A stretch of 30,878 bases of DNA, taken from Colimorpha sp045639845 (GTDB lineage Bacteria > Bacteroidota > Bacteroidia > Bacteroidales > P3). This document shows, piece after piece, positions 16,429 to 25,399 of the stretch. The position numbers and the translations under genes were made by a program. Under the pieces are notes generated by a model. The model ran no database searches. It saw nothing but the letters and a program-made list of their open reading frames with translations, and had not been told where the DNA came from. How positions within the stretch are numbered: position 1 is the stretch's first letter; every line of letters begins with the position of its first letter. The stretch is taken from positions 1 through 30,878 of the forward strand of contig JAZUDW010000075.1 in assembly GCA_045639845.1 (NCBI GenBank), in the 5' to 3' direction.

Positions 16429-17253
16429 ATGATTAAAAGACGTCTATTGCTTCCCTTGATGTCGGTGCTGCTTCTTGCTTCGTGTGGCACAATGGAAGAG
16501 ATTGCCTATATTCACGATGCTAGTCGTGATTCGGCAATGGCTATTACTGGTGAGTTCTCAAAAGGCATTCAGCCCAACGACTTGTTGAATATTTATGTTG
16601 AGAGCGAAGAGCCTTCGGCCACCGTTCAGTTCAACCAAGAGACCAACAAGATTGCCCTCTCTGCTTCGGGCGCAGTGCTCAACCCGGGTACCACCAACGA
16701 TAAGGTTTCGGGTTATCTTGTGAATCGCGATGGCGATATTATTTTCCCTGTGTTGGGTAAGATCCATGTGGTGGGTCTGACGCACAATCAACTTCAAGAC
16801 CTAATCGAACAACGATTGACTAGCGAAGGTCATTTGAAAGATCCTAGAGTTACGGTGAAACTGATGAACTTCAAAGTTTGTGTGCTTGGCGATGTGGCTA
16901 AACCTGGTGAGTTACTTATTGAAGGCGAGCGCCTCACTATCTTTGAGGCCATCAGTATGGTGGGTGATTTGACTATTTATGGACAGCGTTATAATGTCAC
17001 TGTGGTTCGCGAGGAGAATGGCCAGCGTATAATTGGCGAACTGGATCTTACGTCCAAAGAGGTGTTCAACTCTCCTTTCTACTATCTGCATCAAAATGAT
17101 GTGGTGTATGTTGAACCCAACATGCGTCGTAAAAAACTAGCTAGTCGCGATCCCAACCTGGTTTCCTATATTTCTACTGCAGTGTCAACAGTTAGTGTGA
17201 TATTTACATCAATTTACTATGTGACGCTGGCTCGTAAAAATAGTAGCAAGTAG
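16429..17253 (+). CDS. Polysaccharide export lipoprotein (Wza-like)
   Basis: Outer-membrane polysaccharide export protein, 274 residues. Signal MIKRRLLLPLMSVLLLASC ends in a lipobox with Cys at 19. A poly_export domain follows (GIQPNDLLNIYVESEEPSAT; GDIIFPVLGKIHVVGLTHNQL), then one or two SLBB-type segments (VCVLGDVAKPGELLIEGERLTIFEAIS; YYLHQNDVVYVEPNM). A hydrophobic stretch near the C-terminus (YISTAVSTVSVIFTSIYYVTL) could be the membrane-spanning helix of the export channel. First gene of the operon, 40 nt before the Wzc-like kinase, its expected partner. The family is shorter than E. coli Wza (379 aa), which is normal in Bacteroidota. Confidence 0.92.
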   Translation: MIKRRLLLPLMSVLLLASCGTMEEIAYIHDASRDSAMAITGEFSKGIQPNDLLNIYVESEEPSATVQFNQETNKIALSASGAVLNPGTTNDKVSGYLVNRDGDIIFPVLGKIHVVGLTHNQLQDLIEQRLTSEGHLKDPRVTVKLMNFKVCVLGDVAKPGELLIEGERLTIFEAISMVGDLTIYGQRYNVTVVREENGQRIIGELDLTSKEVFNSPFYYLHQNDVVYVEPNMRRKKLASRDPNLVSYISTAVSTVSVIFTSIYYVTLARKNSSK

Positions 17254-17293
17254 GAATAAGTCTGTTTGGTTTAGAAGAGATAATAATTGAATC

Positions 17294-19744
17294 ATGGAAA
17301 ATAATCAAAATATATCTACGCAAGTAAATAAGTCGCAAGAGACCGAGAGCTCTCTGAATATTCGCGACATCATATTTTTGGTAATCAATAATTGGTATTG
17401 GTTCGTTCTTTCTACCTTTGTTTGTTTGGTTATTGCTGCTGTAGCATATAAAGCACAGTCTAAAACCTTCGAACAGTCGGCCCAGGTGCTTATCCGCGAT
17501 GATAGTAAGGGCAAGAGTGGTGGCGGTCAAAATCTCGACGTTGTATTCCAGCAGATGGGTATGGAATCGGGTAACCTCACTCTCGAGAATGAAATCTACA
17601 TCCTCAAGTCGTCGCCACTGATGGTGAATGTAGTGAATCGTTTGGGGTTGAACACCCAGTGTCAACGCAACTCGCTATTCAGCAAGGTGGCCTATTATAA
17701 AGATAACCCTATTCAGCTGAGTGTCTATGACCGTAATGCTGTCGATGACCAGTTCAGCATCAATATGGAGGTTACTCCCAAGAATGGCAATCAGTATGTA
17801 TATCGCATTGTCTCTGTGAATGGAAAGAAGTATAAAGGCGACAAGAAAGAGGCTGTATTCAACCAGATCGTTACTTTCAACGATGCAGTATCCTTCTCTA
17901 TCGACAAGACGGAATATTTCTCTGACAATGATGTCGATGTTACATTCGACATGTCGCGAGTGCCTGCTTATAATACCGCCCGTAGTATCATGGGGCGTCT
18001 GTCTGTGAGTCGTGCAGAAAAGATTGCCTCTATCATCAACATTGCCTTCACCGATCGCAACCAGCGTCGCTGCCAAGAGGTTATTGATACCTTGATTGCC
18101 GTATATAACGAAGATGTTATCAATGATAAGAACAAGGTGGCTCAGAAAACCGAGAACTTCATCGTAGATCGTATTGCCCTCATTAGCGGTGAACTGGGAC
18201 ATGTAGATGCTCAGGTGGCTCAGATTCAGCGTGACTCTCGTCTGCCCGACTTCGCGTCGGCTAGCGGTACATTGCTTCAGACCAGTACTCGTTATGCAGA
18301 AGAAGTCGTGAATCTTGAGACGGAGCTGCAGTTGGGTAAAAATGTGCGTGACTATGTTTCCAATCCCAGCAATGAGAATGAACTTATCCCTGCCAATGTG
18401 GGTGTGAGTGATCCTGGTATTCAGAGCATGATTGGAACCTACAACCAGCAAATGCTTGCATGCCAAAAACTTCTTAACACTGCCGGTTCTAGCAATCCCA
18501 CTTTGAAAACCACTCAGCAGCAGTTGGCCGCTACCCGTGCTGCAATCATCTCTTCTATCAACAACTTTATCAACTCTACTAATGCCAAGCTGCGTAGTGC
18601 TCGTGGTCAAGAACAGCGTGCTCAAGCTCAGATTACCAATATGCCTACTCAGACTAAGGCTGTGACCGAGGTAGAACGTCAGCAGAAAATTAAAGAGGAG
18701 CTGTATCTCTATCTGCTCAACAAGCGTGAAGAGAACGCATTGAATCTGGCTATCACGGTGGCCAACGCCAAGGTGATCGAGAGTGCTACTTATTACGGAA
18801 AGGTGAATCCCCGTCTGTCTATGTACGCTCTCATCGGTTTGATCCTTGGTCTGGGTCTTCCTTTCGCCATACTGTTCGGTTTGCAGTTCTTTGATACCAA
18901 GCTTCGTGGCAAAGCTGATGTGGAAAAAGCTCTCACGATGCCTGTGCTGGGTGAGATTCCCTCTAAACCTGAAGGTAAAGAGAAAGACGAGATTCTCGTT
19001 AGTGCCAATGGTACTGATATTGTGACCGAGGCCTTCCGTATCTTGCATTCCAATATTCCATTCTTCATGAATGGTGCCGATCAAAAGATCATCCAGATGG
19101 TATCTACCACCCCAGGTGAAGGTAAATCCTATACCTCTATCAACTTGGCTCTCTCGCTGGCTTATCTTGGCAAGAAAACTTGTTTGATAGATCTCGACCT
19201 GCGCAAGCGTAGTATGTCGAAGACCATTGACCGTCATAATAGAATGGGTATTATCCACTATCTGTTGGGCCAAGAAGAGAATATCGATAATATCATCACC
19301 CATAGTGATTCTAGTCCTTGTCTTGATTATATTGTATGTGAGAAGACTCCTCCCAACGCTACACAGTTGCTTATGGGTGACAGATTCGACAAGTTGGGCG
19401 CTTATCTCCGCGAACATTACGATTATGTGATCTTCGACTCTACTCCTGCTCAGATTGTGGCCGATGCTGCTATCATCAACCGTTTGGCCGATATGACTTG
19501 CTACGTGATGCGTGTGGGTGTGCTCAACAAGCATGCATTCCCCTTCATTCAAGAGCTTATCGACAAACAGAAGTTTAAGAATATGGCAGCAATCCTCACT
19601 GATACCCCTGTTGCCAAGAAAGGTTATGGTGGCTATGGTTACGGCTACGGTTATGGCTATGGTTATGGCTATGGTTATGGCTACGGCTACGGTTATGGCT
19701 ATGGTCAAGATGGTGATGCCAAAAAGCATTCAGATAACGAATAG
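17294..19744 (+). CDS. Polysaccharide co-polymerase/tyrosine autokinase (Wzc-like)
   Basis: Inner-membrane Wzz-type chain-length regulator fused to a BY-type tyrosine kinase, 816 residues. A first membrane helix at ~35-55 (WYWFVLSTFVCLVIAAVAY), a large periplasmic coiled-coil-rich region, and a second helix at ~508-530 (LSMYALIGLILGLGLPFAILF). The cytoplasmic kinase has Walker A PGEGKS (607-612), Walker A' LIDLDLRK (D633, D635) and Walker B VIFDST (D715). Residues 777-804 are an extraordinary Gly-Tyr repeat with 13 tyrosines, then QDGDAKKHSDNE. Such C-terminal tyrosine clusters are autophosphorylated in Wzc, and the phosphorylation cycle controls polymer export. A Wzb-type phosphatase is not in the window. 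A 684-residue antisense frame across this gene is a composition shadow. Confidence 0.95.
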   Translation: MENNQNISTQVNKSQETESSLNIRDIIFLVINNWYWFVLSTFVCLVIAAVAYKAQSKTFEQSAQVLIRDDSKGKSGGGQNLDVVFQQMGMESGNLTLENEIYILKSSPLMVNVVNRLGLNTQCQRNSLFSKVAYYKDNPIQLSVYDRNAVDDQFSINMEVTPKNGNQYVYRIVSVNGKKYKGDKKEAVFNQIVTFNDAVSFSIDKTEYFSDNDVDVTFDMSRVPAYNTARSIMGRLSVSRAEKIASIINIAFTDRNQRRCQEVIDTLIAVYNEDVINDKNKVAQKTENFIVDRIALISGELGHVDAQVAQIQRDSRLPDFASASGTLLQTSTRYAEEVVNLETELQLGKNVRDYVSNPSNENELIPANVGVSDPGIQSMIGTYNQQMLACQKLLNTAGSSNPTLKTTQQQLAATRAAIISSINNFINSTNAKLRSARGQEQRAQAQITNMPTQTKAVTEVERQQKIKEELYLYLLNKREENALNLAITVANAKVIESATYYGKVNPRLSMYALIGLILGLGLPFAILFGLQFFDTKLRGKADVEKALTMPVLGEIPSKPEGKEKDEILVSANGTDIVTEAFRILHSNIPFFMNGADQKIIQMVSTTPGEGKSYTSINLALSLAYLGKKTCLIDLDLRKRSMSKTIDRHNRMGIIHYLLGQEENIDNIITHSDSSPCLDYIVCEKTPPNATQLLMGDRFDKLGAYLREHYDYVIFDSTPAQIVADAAIINRLADMTCYVMRVGVLNKHAFPFIQELIDKQKFKNMAAILTDTPVAKKGYGGYGYGYGYGYGYGYGYGYGYGYGYGQDGDAKKHSDNE
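19622..19705 (+). repeat. Imperfect hexanucleotide repeat encoding (Gly-Tyr)n
   Basis: 84 nt, 28 codons, 15 Gly and 13 Tyr, built of GGY-TAY pairs with mixed GGT/GGC and TAT/TAC. Twelve-base blocks of GGTTATGGCTAT recur. It lies in frame at the 3' end of the kinase gene, so gains or losses of units keep the frame while changing the number of tyrosines. Confidence 0.95.
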
Positions 19745-19755
19745 AAAAATGGTGT

Positions 19756-19775
19756 GGGGGCATCAAGGTGCCCCC
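19756..19775 (+). promoter_or_regulatory. GC-rich intercistronic hairpin between wzc-like and rfbA
   Basis: GGGGGCA (19756-19762) pairs with TGCCCCC (19769-19775) around TCAAGG, all G-C or A-T. It is followed by TCTATATAAC, not a T-run, so strong intrinsic termination is unlikely. It may stabilise the upstream message or partly uncouple export genes from sugar genes. It sits in the 59-nt gap 19745-19803. Confidence 0.55.
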
Positions 19776-19803
19776 TCTATATAACAATTGTACATTATAA
19801 ATA

Positions 19804-20676
19804 ATGAAAGGTATTGTTCTAGCAGGAGGCTCGGGTACACGTTTGTATCCTATCACGAAAGGCGTAAGTAAGCAACTGTTGCCTATATATGATAAACCTA
19901 TGGTCTATTATCCCATTTCGGCTTTAATGCTGGCTGGCATTCGTGATATACTTATCATCTCTACACCTCACGATCTTCCGGGTTTCCAGCGTTTGCTGGG
20001 TGACGGAAGCGATTTTGGTGTTCGGTTTTCTTATGCAGAACAGCCTTCCCCTGATGGATTAGCACAGGCTTTTATCATTGGCGAAGAGTTTATCGGCGAC
20101 GATGATGTATGTCTAGTGCTCGGTGACAATATATTCCAAGGCAATGGCTTCAGCAAACTGCTTCGTGAAGCTGTGAAGACTGTAGAAACCGAACGCAAAG
20201 CGACGGTATTTGGCTATTGGGTCGCTGATCCTGAACGTTATGGCGTGGCTGATTTCGACAAAGATGGCAATGTACTTTCAATAGAAGAGAAACCATTGAA
20301 ACCTAAGTCCAACTATGCAGTAGTAGGTCTCTATTTCTATCCTAACAAGGTGGTCCAAGTAGCCAAGACAATCAAACCTTCGGCTCGTGGCGAACTTGAA
20401 ATCACTACGGTCAACCAACGTTTTCTGGACGATGGCGAACTGAAGATGCAGCTGTTGGGTCGTGGTTTTGCTTGGTTAGATACGGGAACCCACGATTCGT
20501 TGGCAGAGGCTTCGACCTATATTGAAGTTCTAGAAAAACGTCAAGGACTTAAGGTTGCCTGCCTTGAAAGTATTGCATATGAAAAAGGCTGGATCTCGGA
20601 CGATGAATTACGCAGATTGGCCAAGCCGATGGAAAAAAATCAGTACGGTCAGTACCTTTTGTCTTTAATAAAATAA
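19804..20676 (+). CDS. rfbA: Glucose-1-phosphate thymidylyltransferase
   Basis: Makes dTDP-glucose from dTTP and glucose 1-phosphate, first step to dTDP-L-rhamnose. 290 residues with the nucleotide loop LAGGSGTRLYPITKGVSKQLLPIYDKPM at 6-33, YAEQPSPDGLAQAF, LGDNIF (metal Asp), EEKPLKPKSNYAVVGLYFY and WLDTGTHDSL. This is the standard RmlA length. Start ATG 19804 begins MKGIVLAGG as usual. Opens the rfbACDB block, followed by rfbC after 22 nt. Confidence 0.97.
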   Translation: MKGIVLAGGSGTRLYPITKGVSKQLLPIYDKPMVYYPISALMLAGIRDILIISTPHDLPGFQRLLGDGSDFGVRFSYAEQPSPDGLAQAFIIGEEFIGDDDVCLVLGDNIFQGNGFSKLLREAVKTVETERKATVFGYWVADPERYGVADFDKDGNVLSIEEKPLKPKSNYAVVGLYFYPNKVVQVAKTIKPSARGELEITTVNQRFLDDGELKMQLLGRGFAWLDTGTHDSLAEASTYIEVLEKRQGLKVACLESIAYEKGWISDDELRRLAKPMEKNQYGQYLLSLIK

Positions 20677-20698
20677 GAATATTATTCGATAGAGATAC

Positions 20699-21250
20699 AT
20701 GGAAGTAAAGAAAACAGATATAGAAGGTGTCTATGTGATCCAACCACGTGTGTTTGGTGACGATCGCGGTTATTTCTTTGAAAGTTTCAATGCCAAAGAA
20801 TTTGCTGCACAAACGGGGTTGGATATTACTTTTGTGCAGGATAATGAGTCTAAGTCCCGTTATGGTGTGCTTCGCGGCTTGCATCTACAGCGTCCGCCAT
20901 ATGCCCAAAGTAAGTTGGTTCGCGTGGTGAAAGGTTCGGTGCTTGATGTGGCTGTTGATTTGCGAAAGGCCTCCCCTACGTATGGTCATTATGTCGCTCA
21001 GGAACTTTCAGAAGACAATCATCTCCAGTTCTTTATTCCTAAAGGTTTCGCCCATGGCTTTTCAGTGTTGAGCGAGGAGGTAGTATTCCAGTATAAATGT
21101 GATGAATTCTACAATCCTCAGTCGGAGGATGCTATCGCATGGGATGACCCTGATTTGAATATCGATTGGCGTTTACCTGCTGACCGGGTAATCCTCTCCG
21201 AAAAGGATAAGCACCATAAACGGTTTAATGAATTTGTAAGTCCATTCTGA
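20699..21250 (+). CDS. rfbC: dTDP-4-dehydrorhamnose 3,5-epimerase
   Basis: Epimerises C3 and C5 of dTDP-4-keto-6-deoxyglucose. 183 residues, cupin fold. Motifs: FGDDRGYFFESFN near 19-31, VQDNESKSRYGVLRGLHLQ (catalytic His in RGLH), VRVVKGSVLDVAVDLR, FIPKGFAHGFSVLSE, and YNPQSEDAIAWDDPDLNIDW. Its TGA stop shares one base with the rfbD start, so translation is coupled. Confidence 0.97.
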   Translation: MEVKKTDIEGVYVIQPRVFGDDRGYFFESFNAKEFAAQTGLDITFVQDNESKSRYGVLRGLHLQRPPYAQSKLVRVVKGSVLDVAVDLRKASPTYGHYVAQELSEDNHLQFFIPKGFAHGFSVLSEEVVFQYKCDEFYNPQSEDAIAWDDPDLNIDWRLPADRVILSEKDKHHKRFNEFVSPF

Positions 21251-22116
21251 TGAATATATTAGTGACGGGTGCCAACGGTCAGTTGGGAAATCATGTGCGG
21301 ATGCTTGCTCCATTGTCGCAACACCACTATATCTTTACCGATGTGGATGAGTTGGATATTACAGCAGAAGAACAAGTGGCTCAATTCGTAGCCACCCACG
21401 ATATCCAGTGTGTAGTAAATTGTGCAGCCTATACCAATGTCGATAAAGCAGAAGACGATGAGGCTTGTGCTGAACTTATTAACAGTAATGCTGTTGAGTA
21501 TTTGGCCCGTGCCATGAAACGAGTAGAGGGCTGGTTGATTCATGTTTCCACAGACTATGTGTTCGGGGGCAACCAGAATAATGTTCCTTGTAGGGAAACG
21601 GAATCGGTAAACCCTACGGGAGCGTATGGACGCACTAAGCTACATGGAGAGGAAGCAATAGCCAGAGTAGGGTGCCGTCATGTGATAATTCGGACTGCAT
21701 GGTTGTATAGTGAGTTTGGAAAGAATTTTCTTCTCACTATGTTGCGCATACAAAATGAAAAAGAACGCTGTCGTGTAGTCTTCGACCAAGTGGGAACTCC
21801 CACCTATGCAGGTGATCTGGCTCGTGCTATTTTTGATATCATAGAGGAAGGGAAGATGGAAGGTCACGAAGGTCTCTATCATTTCAGTAATGAAGGTGTG
21901 TGCAGTTGGTTTGATTTCGCCACGGCTATTGGCAAGATGGCGGCTATAGACTGCATTGTGGAACCTTGTCATAGTGATGAATTCCCGAGCCGTGTGGTGC
22001 GTCCCAGTTTCTCTGTGCTCGATAAAACGAAAATCAAAGACACTTTTGGAGTGAAGGTACCGTACTGGACTGATTCGCTTCAAAAATGTATTAATAATAT
22101 TAATCTCAAAAAATGA
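21250..22116 (+). CDS. rfbD: dTDP-4-dehydrorhamnose reductase
   Basis: NADPH-dependent last step to dTDP-L-rhamnose. A 288-residue short-chain dehydrogenase: Rossmann loop VTGANGQLGNHV at 5-16, NCAAYTNVDKAEDD, VSTDYVFGG, and the catalytic pair in GAYGRTKLHGE (Tyr, Lys). The C-terminal RPSFSVLDKTK is typical of RmlD. Its end overlaps rfbB by four nt (ATGA). Confidence 0.96.
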   Translation: MNILVTGANGQLGNHVRMLAPLSQHHYIFTDVDELDITAEEQVAQFVATHDIQCVVNCAAYTNVDKAEDDEACAELINSNAVEYLARAMKRVEGWLIHVSTDYVFGGNQNNVPCRETESVNPTGAYGRTKLHGEEAIARVGCRHVIIRTAWLYSEFGKNFLLTMLRIQNEKERCRVVFDQVGTPTYAGDLARAIFDIIEEGKMEGHEGLYHFSNEGVCSWFDFATAIGKMAAIDCIVEPCHSDEFPSRVVRPSFSVLDKTKIKDTFGVKVPYWTDSLQKCINNINLKK

Positions 22117-23219
22117 AACGCAATATTATCATCACTGGTGGTGCTGGCTTTATAGGAAGCCACGTGGTTCGTTTGTTCGTCAATAAATATCCCGAATATC
22201 ATATAATCAATGTAGATAAGCTTACCTATGCAGGTAATCTGGCAAACTTGACGGATATCGAGGACAAAACGAACTATACCTTTGTGAAGGCTGATATCTG
22301 TGATTTTGATTCTATTTATGCGTTAATGCAAAATGAACATGTGGATGGTGTAATCCATCTGGCTGCAGAGAGTCATGTGGATCGCAGTATCAAAGACCCT
22401 TTCACTTTTGCCCGTACCAATGTGATGGGGACCTTGAGCATGCTGCAGGCTGCCAAGTTGTATTGGGAGTCGTTGCCCGAGGGGTATGAGGGTAAGCGTT
22501 TCTATCATATCAGTACCGATGAGGTATATGGTGCTTTAGAAATGACCAATCCGGAGGGTGATGCTAACGGCCGAGGTCCGTATGGTGATCTTTTCTTTGA
22601 AGAGACTACCAAATACAACCCTCATTCTCCCTATAGTGCAAGCAAGGCTAGTAGCGATCATTTTGTTCGTGCTTATCACGATACGTACGGTATGCCTACC
22701 ATAGTGACCAATTGTAGCAACAACTATGGCCCTTATCAGTTTCCCGAGAAGTTGATACCTCTTTTTATTAATAATATTCGTCATCGTAAACCATTGCCAG
22801 TTTATGGGAAAGGCGAGAATGTGCGAGACTGGCTATATGTGGTAGATCATGCACGTGCCATCGATGTAATCTTCCACAATGGTGCCGTGGCCGAGACCTA
22901 TAATATTGGCGGTTTCAATGAATGGAAAAATATTGATATTATCAAGGTGGTGATTAATACCGTTGACAGATTATTGGGCCGTCCCGAAGGTGCCGATATG
23001 GACCTCATTACCTATGTCACTGATCGCGCTGGTCACGATATGCGTTATGCCATAGACTCTACTAAATTGAAAAACGAGCTGGGGTGGGAACCTAGTTTGC
23101 AATTTGAGGAGGGTATTGAAAAAACGGTGAGATGGTATCTGGACAACCAAGAGTGGATGGATAATATCACTAGTGGTGAGTACGAGAAGTACTACGAAAG
23201 TATGTATAATAACAGATAA
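22113..23219 (+). CDS. rfbB: dTDP-glucose 4,6-dehydratase
   Basis: Second step of the rhamnose pathway, NAD-dependent oxidation and dehydration of dTDP-glucose. 368 residues. Motifs: TGGAGFIGSHVVRLF at 8-22, HLAAESHVDRSI, ISTDEVYGAL (Thr-Asp-Glu catalytic triple), YSASKASSDHFVRAYHDTYG (Tyr, Lys), and NCSNNYGPYQFPEKLIPLF. With rfbA, C and D, the dTDP-L-rhamnose set is complete in this window. Confidence 0.97.
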   Translation: MKRNIIITGGAGFIGSHVVRLFVNKYPEYHIINVDKLTYAGNLANLTDIEDKTNYTFVKADICDFDSIYALMQNEHVDGVIHLAAESHVDRSIKDPFTFARTNVMGTLSMLQAAKLYWESLPEGYEGKRFYHISTDEVYGALEMTNPEGDANGRGPYGDLFFEETTKYNPHSPYSASKASSDHFVRAYHDTYGMPTIVTNCSNNYGPYQFPEKLIPLFINNIRHRKPLPVYGKGENVRDWLYVVDHARAIDVIFHNGAVAETYNIGGFNEWKNIDIIKVVINTVDRLLGRPEGADMDLITYVTDRAGHDMRYAIDSTKLKNELGWEPSLQFEEGIEKTVRWYLDNQEWMDNITSGEYEKYYESMYNNR

Positions 23220-23233
23220 TAGTTAGATTGTAT

Positions 23234-24427
23234 ATGTCGGAGTCCTTGTTGATATTGCTTGTGGCCCTTTTCTCGGCTGTGGGAGTACCTATGGTGTTGC
23301 CGGGCTTTGTGCTTATGGCACAGCGTAAAGGATTTACCGACAATCCCAATGCCCGAAAACTTCAGAAACGTCCAGTGTCGGTATTGGGTGGTATTGTAAT
23401 AGCGAGTGTGATATGTGCTACGTTGGCTTGTGCCCACGTGGCTGTAGATCTCAATACTCTTTTCCCTGCCATGACGGTGCTGGTGGTGTTGCTTATGCTA
23501 GGTATGGTGGACGATGCAATCGATGTCCACTTCATGGTGAAGTTCTGTTTCCAGGTGGTGGTAGTATCGTTACTTTTTTTCTCGGGAAACTATCGCATAC
23601 TTTCTTTGGGAGGGCTATTTGGTATCAATGAGTTGTCGCCGCTATTTTCTGGCATTATATCTATCTTCATAGGTGTCTTTATCATCAATGCCATCAATAT
23701 GATAGATGGTATTGATGGATTGGCTTCTTCCTATGGTGCCTTTATAGCTTTTGTGGTAGGCATTTGGTGTTTGCAGCATGGATCATTAGGTCATGCCGTA
23801 CTCTCGTTTTCCTATGTGGGTGCCCTGCTGAGTTTCTTTGTATTCAATGCCTTTTCTGAAAAGTTTAAGATGTATATGGGTGACAGTGGTTCCTTGATTT
23901 TAGGGCTGTTTGTTTATCTTTCGGTATGCGTGGTATTGTCGCCTTCCGATTCGGCAGAGGGACTCACCACTTTCTATCGCATCAGTTTTGTGATGAGTTG
24001 GTTGGCGGTGCCTGCTTTCGATATGGTACGCGTCTGCGTAGAACGTATTTCACAGAAGCATTCTCCATTCTATCCGGATAGAAACCATTTGCATCACCGT
24101 CTTGTTGACTGGGGTATTCCTGATGTCATGGTATGCTTATTGCTTTTGTTGGCTGATGGACTTGTTTTGCTGGCATGGTTCGTTACTGCCCGTATGGGAA
24201 TGGGGGCGGTATGGCAGTTCTTTGCAGTGTTTGTCTCTGCTGTGTTGTTTATTTGGTGCCCTGCCTTTATTGTCGATTACCTCCAATATAGACGCAATGA
24301 GGTATATCAGAATATTCTCGAGAGAAACGTGAAGAACAAAGTGAAATTTATGAGGTTTCATACATCCGTACGTAGTAGGGTGGATGCCATGCCGATTATA
24401 TTACGAGGCAATCGCGAAAAAAGATAG
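23234..24427 (+). CDS. WecA-type undecaprenyl-phosphate HexNAc-1-phosphate transferase
   Basis: Starts glycan assembly by moving a (acetamido)sugar 1-phosphate from its UDP form to undecaprenyl phosphate. Polyprenyl-phosphate transferase (MraY/WecA/WbpL) family, 397 residues, about ten membrane helices. Marks: Asp pair in MVDDAID (D93, D94), the signature NAINMIDGIDGLA, MYMGDSGSLILG, and the His loop PDRNHLHHRLVDWG. ATG 23234 is preferred over TTG 23228. Acceptor is undecaprenyl phosphate by family; which UDP-sugar it uses cannot be told from sequence. Lies between the rhamnose genes and the diacetamido-glucuronate genes. Confidence 0.9.
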   Translation: MSESLLILLVALFSAVGVPMVLPGFVLMAQRKGFTDNPNARKLQKRPVSVLGGIVIASVICATLACAHVAVDLNTLFPAMTVLVVLLMLGMVDDAIDVHFMVKFCFQVVVVSLLFFSGNYRILSLGGLFGINELSPLFSGIISIFIGVFIINAINMIDGIDGLASSYGAFIAFVVGIWCLQHGSLGHAVLSFSYVGALLSFFVFNAFSEKFKMYMGDSGSLILGLFVYLSVCVVLSPSDSAEGLTTFYRISFVMSWLAVPAFDMVRVCVERISQKHSPFYPDRNHLHHRLVDWGIPDVMVCLLLLLADGLVLLAWFVTARMGMGAVWQFFAVFVSAVLFIWCPAFIVDYLQYRRNEVYQNILERNVKNKVKFMRFHTSVRSRVDAMPIILRGNREKR

Positions 24428-24433
24428 ATGATT

Positions 24434-25399
24434 ATGAAGAAATTTGCTATTGTTGGTGTAGGTGGCTTTGTGGCACCACGACATTTGAAAGCTATAAAGG
24501 AAACTGGCAATACCTTGGTGTCGGCCTATGATAAGTGCGACAGTGTTGGTGTTTTGGATAGCTTTTTTCCACAAGCGTCTTTCTTTACAGAGCAGGAACT
24601 ATTTGACCGCCACAACAGTCTGCTCAAAGCCAATGGTACTGCTATTGATTTTCTCTCGGTATGTACCCCTAACTATCTGCACGATGCTCATACTCGGTAT
24701 GGTTTGAGACTAGGAGCTGATGTAATCTGTGAAAAACCTGTAGTGCTCAATCCTTGGAATATTGATGCATTAGAACGTGTGGAGCAAGAAACGGGACGTA
24801 AAGCTTATACTATCCTTCAACTTCGTCTGCATCCATCGGTGCAGGCTCTAAAAAAGAAGGTGATAGATGGTCCAAAAGAAAAGATATATGATGTGGATCT
24901 TACCTATATCACGTCTCGCGGTCATTGGTATTATTCTTCATGGAAAGGTGATGTGCATAAGAGTGGTGGTGTGGCAACCAATATAGGGGTGCATTTCTAC
25001 GATATGCTCAGTTGGATCTTTGGTGCGGTAAAGAAAAATGTGGTGCATGTTTCGAGTCACGACAGGGTGGCTGGTTATCTGGAGTTGGATCAGGCAAGAG
25101 TACGCTATTTTTTAAGCATCAATGCTGATCATTTGCCAGAAGAAGCTTTGCAGCAGGGTATGCGTACCTTCCGTACCATCCATGTAGATGGCGATGCGTT
25201 TGAATTTAGTACGGGTTTTACTGAATTGCATACGTTGAGTTATGAAAAAATATTAGCAGGATCGGGATTTCGCATCGGCGAAGCTCGTACTTGCATCGAG
25301 ATAGTTCATGATATTCGCAATGCTCAGCCTATTGGTTTGGTGGGTGACTATCATCCTTTTGCAAAATATCCACAAACAAAACACCCCTTCGGATGGTAG
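24434..25399 (+). CDS. wbpB: Gfo/Idh/MocA oxidoreductase, WbpB/WlbA type
   Basis: Expected to oxidise C3 of UDP-GlcNAcA to the 3-keto sugar (UDP-N-acetylglucosaminuronate 3-dehydrogenase). 321 residues. N-terminal Rossmann fold FAIVGVGGFVAPRHLKAIKETGN, then DFLSVCTPNYLHDAHTRYGL, the substrate/cofactor motif CEKPVVL (catalytic Lys), and SGGVATNIGVHFYDMLSWIFG. ATG 24428, immediately after the previous stop, is an alternative start adding two residues. Its 3' end overlaps the acetyltransferase gene by 7 nt. The neighbours are the other three steps of the same pathway, which makes the specific assignment likely. Confidence 0.88.
   Translation: MKKFAIVGVGGFVAPRHLKAIKETGNTLVSAYDKCDSVGVLDSFFPQASFFTEQELFDRHNSLLKANGTAIDFLSVCTPNYLHDAHTRYGLRLGADVICEKPVVLNPWNIDALERVEQETGRKAYTILQLRLHPSVQALKKKVIDGPKEKIYDVDLTYITSRGHWYYSSWKGDVHKSGGVATNIGVHFYDMLSWIFGAVKKNVVHVSSHDRVAGYLELDQARVRYFLSINADHLPEEALQQGMRTFRTIHVDGDAFEFSTGFTELHTLSYEKILAGSGFRIGEARTCIEIVHDIRNAQPIGLVGDYHPFAKYPQTKHPFGW

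Noticed and set aside
17675..19729. A 684-codon open frame on the - strand, antisense to the Wzc-like kinase gene
   Set aside because: Its residues (His, Thr, Ile rich, no recognisable domain) are what the codon bias of the + strand gene produces in the mirrored frame, and the + strand gene has all kinase motifs.
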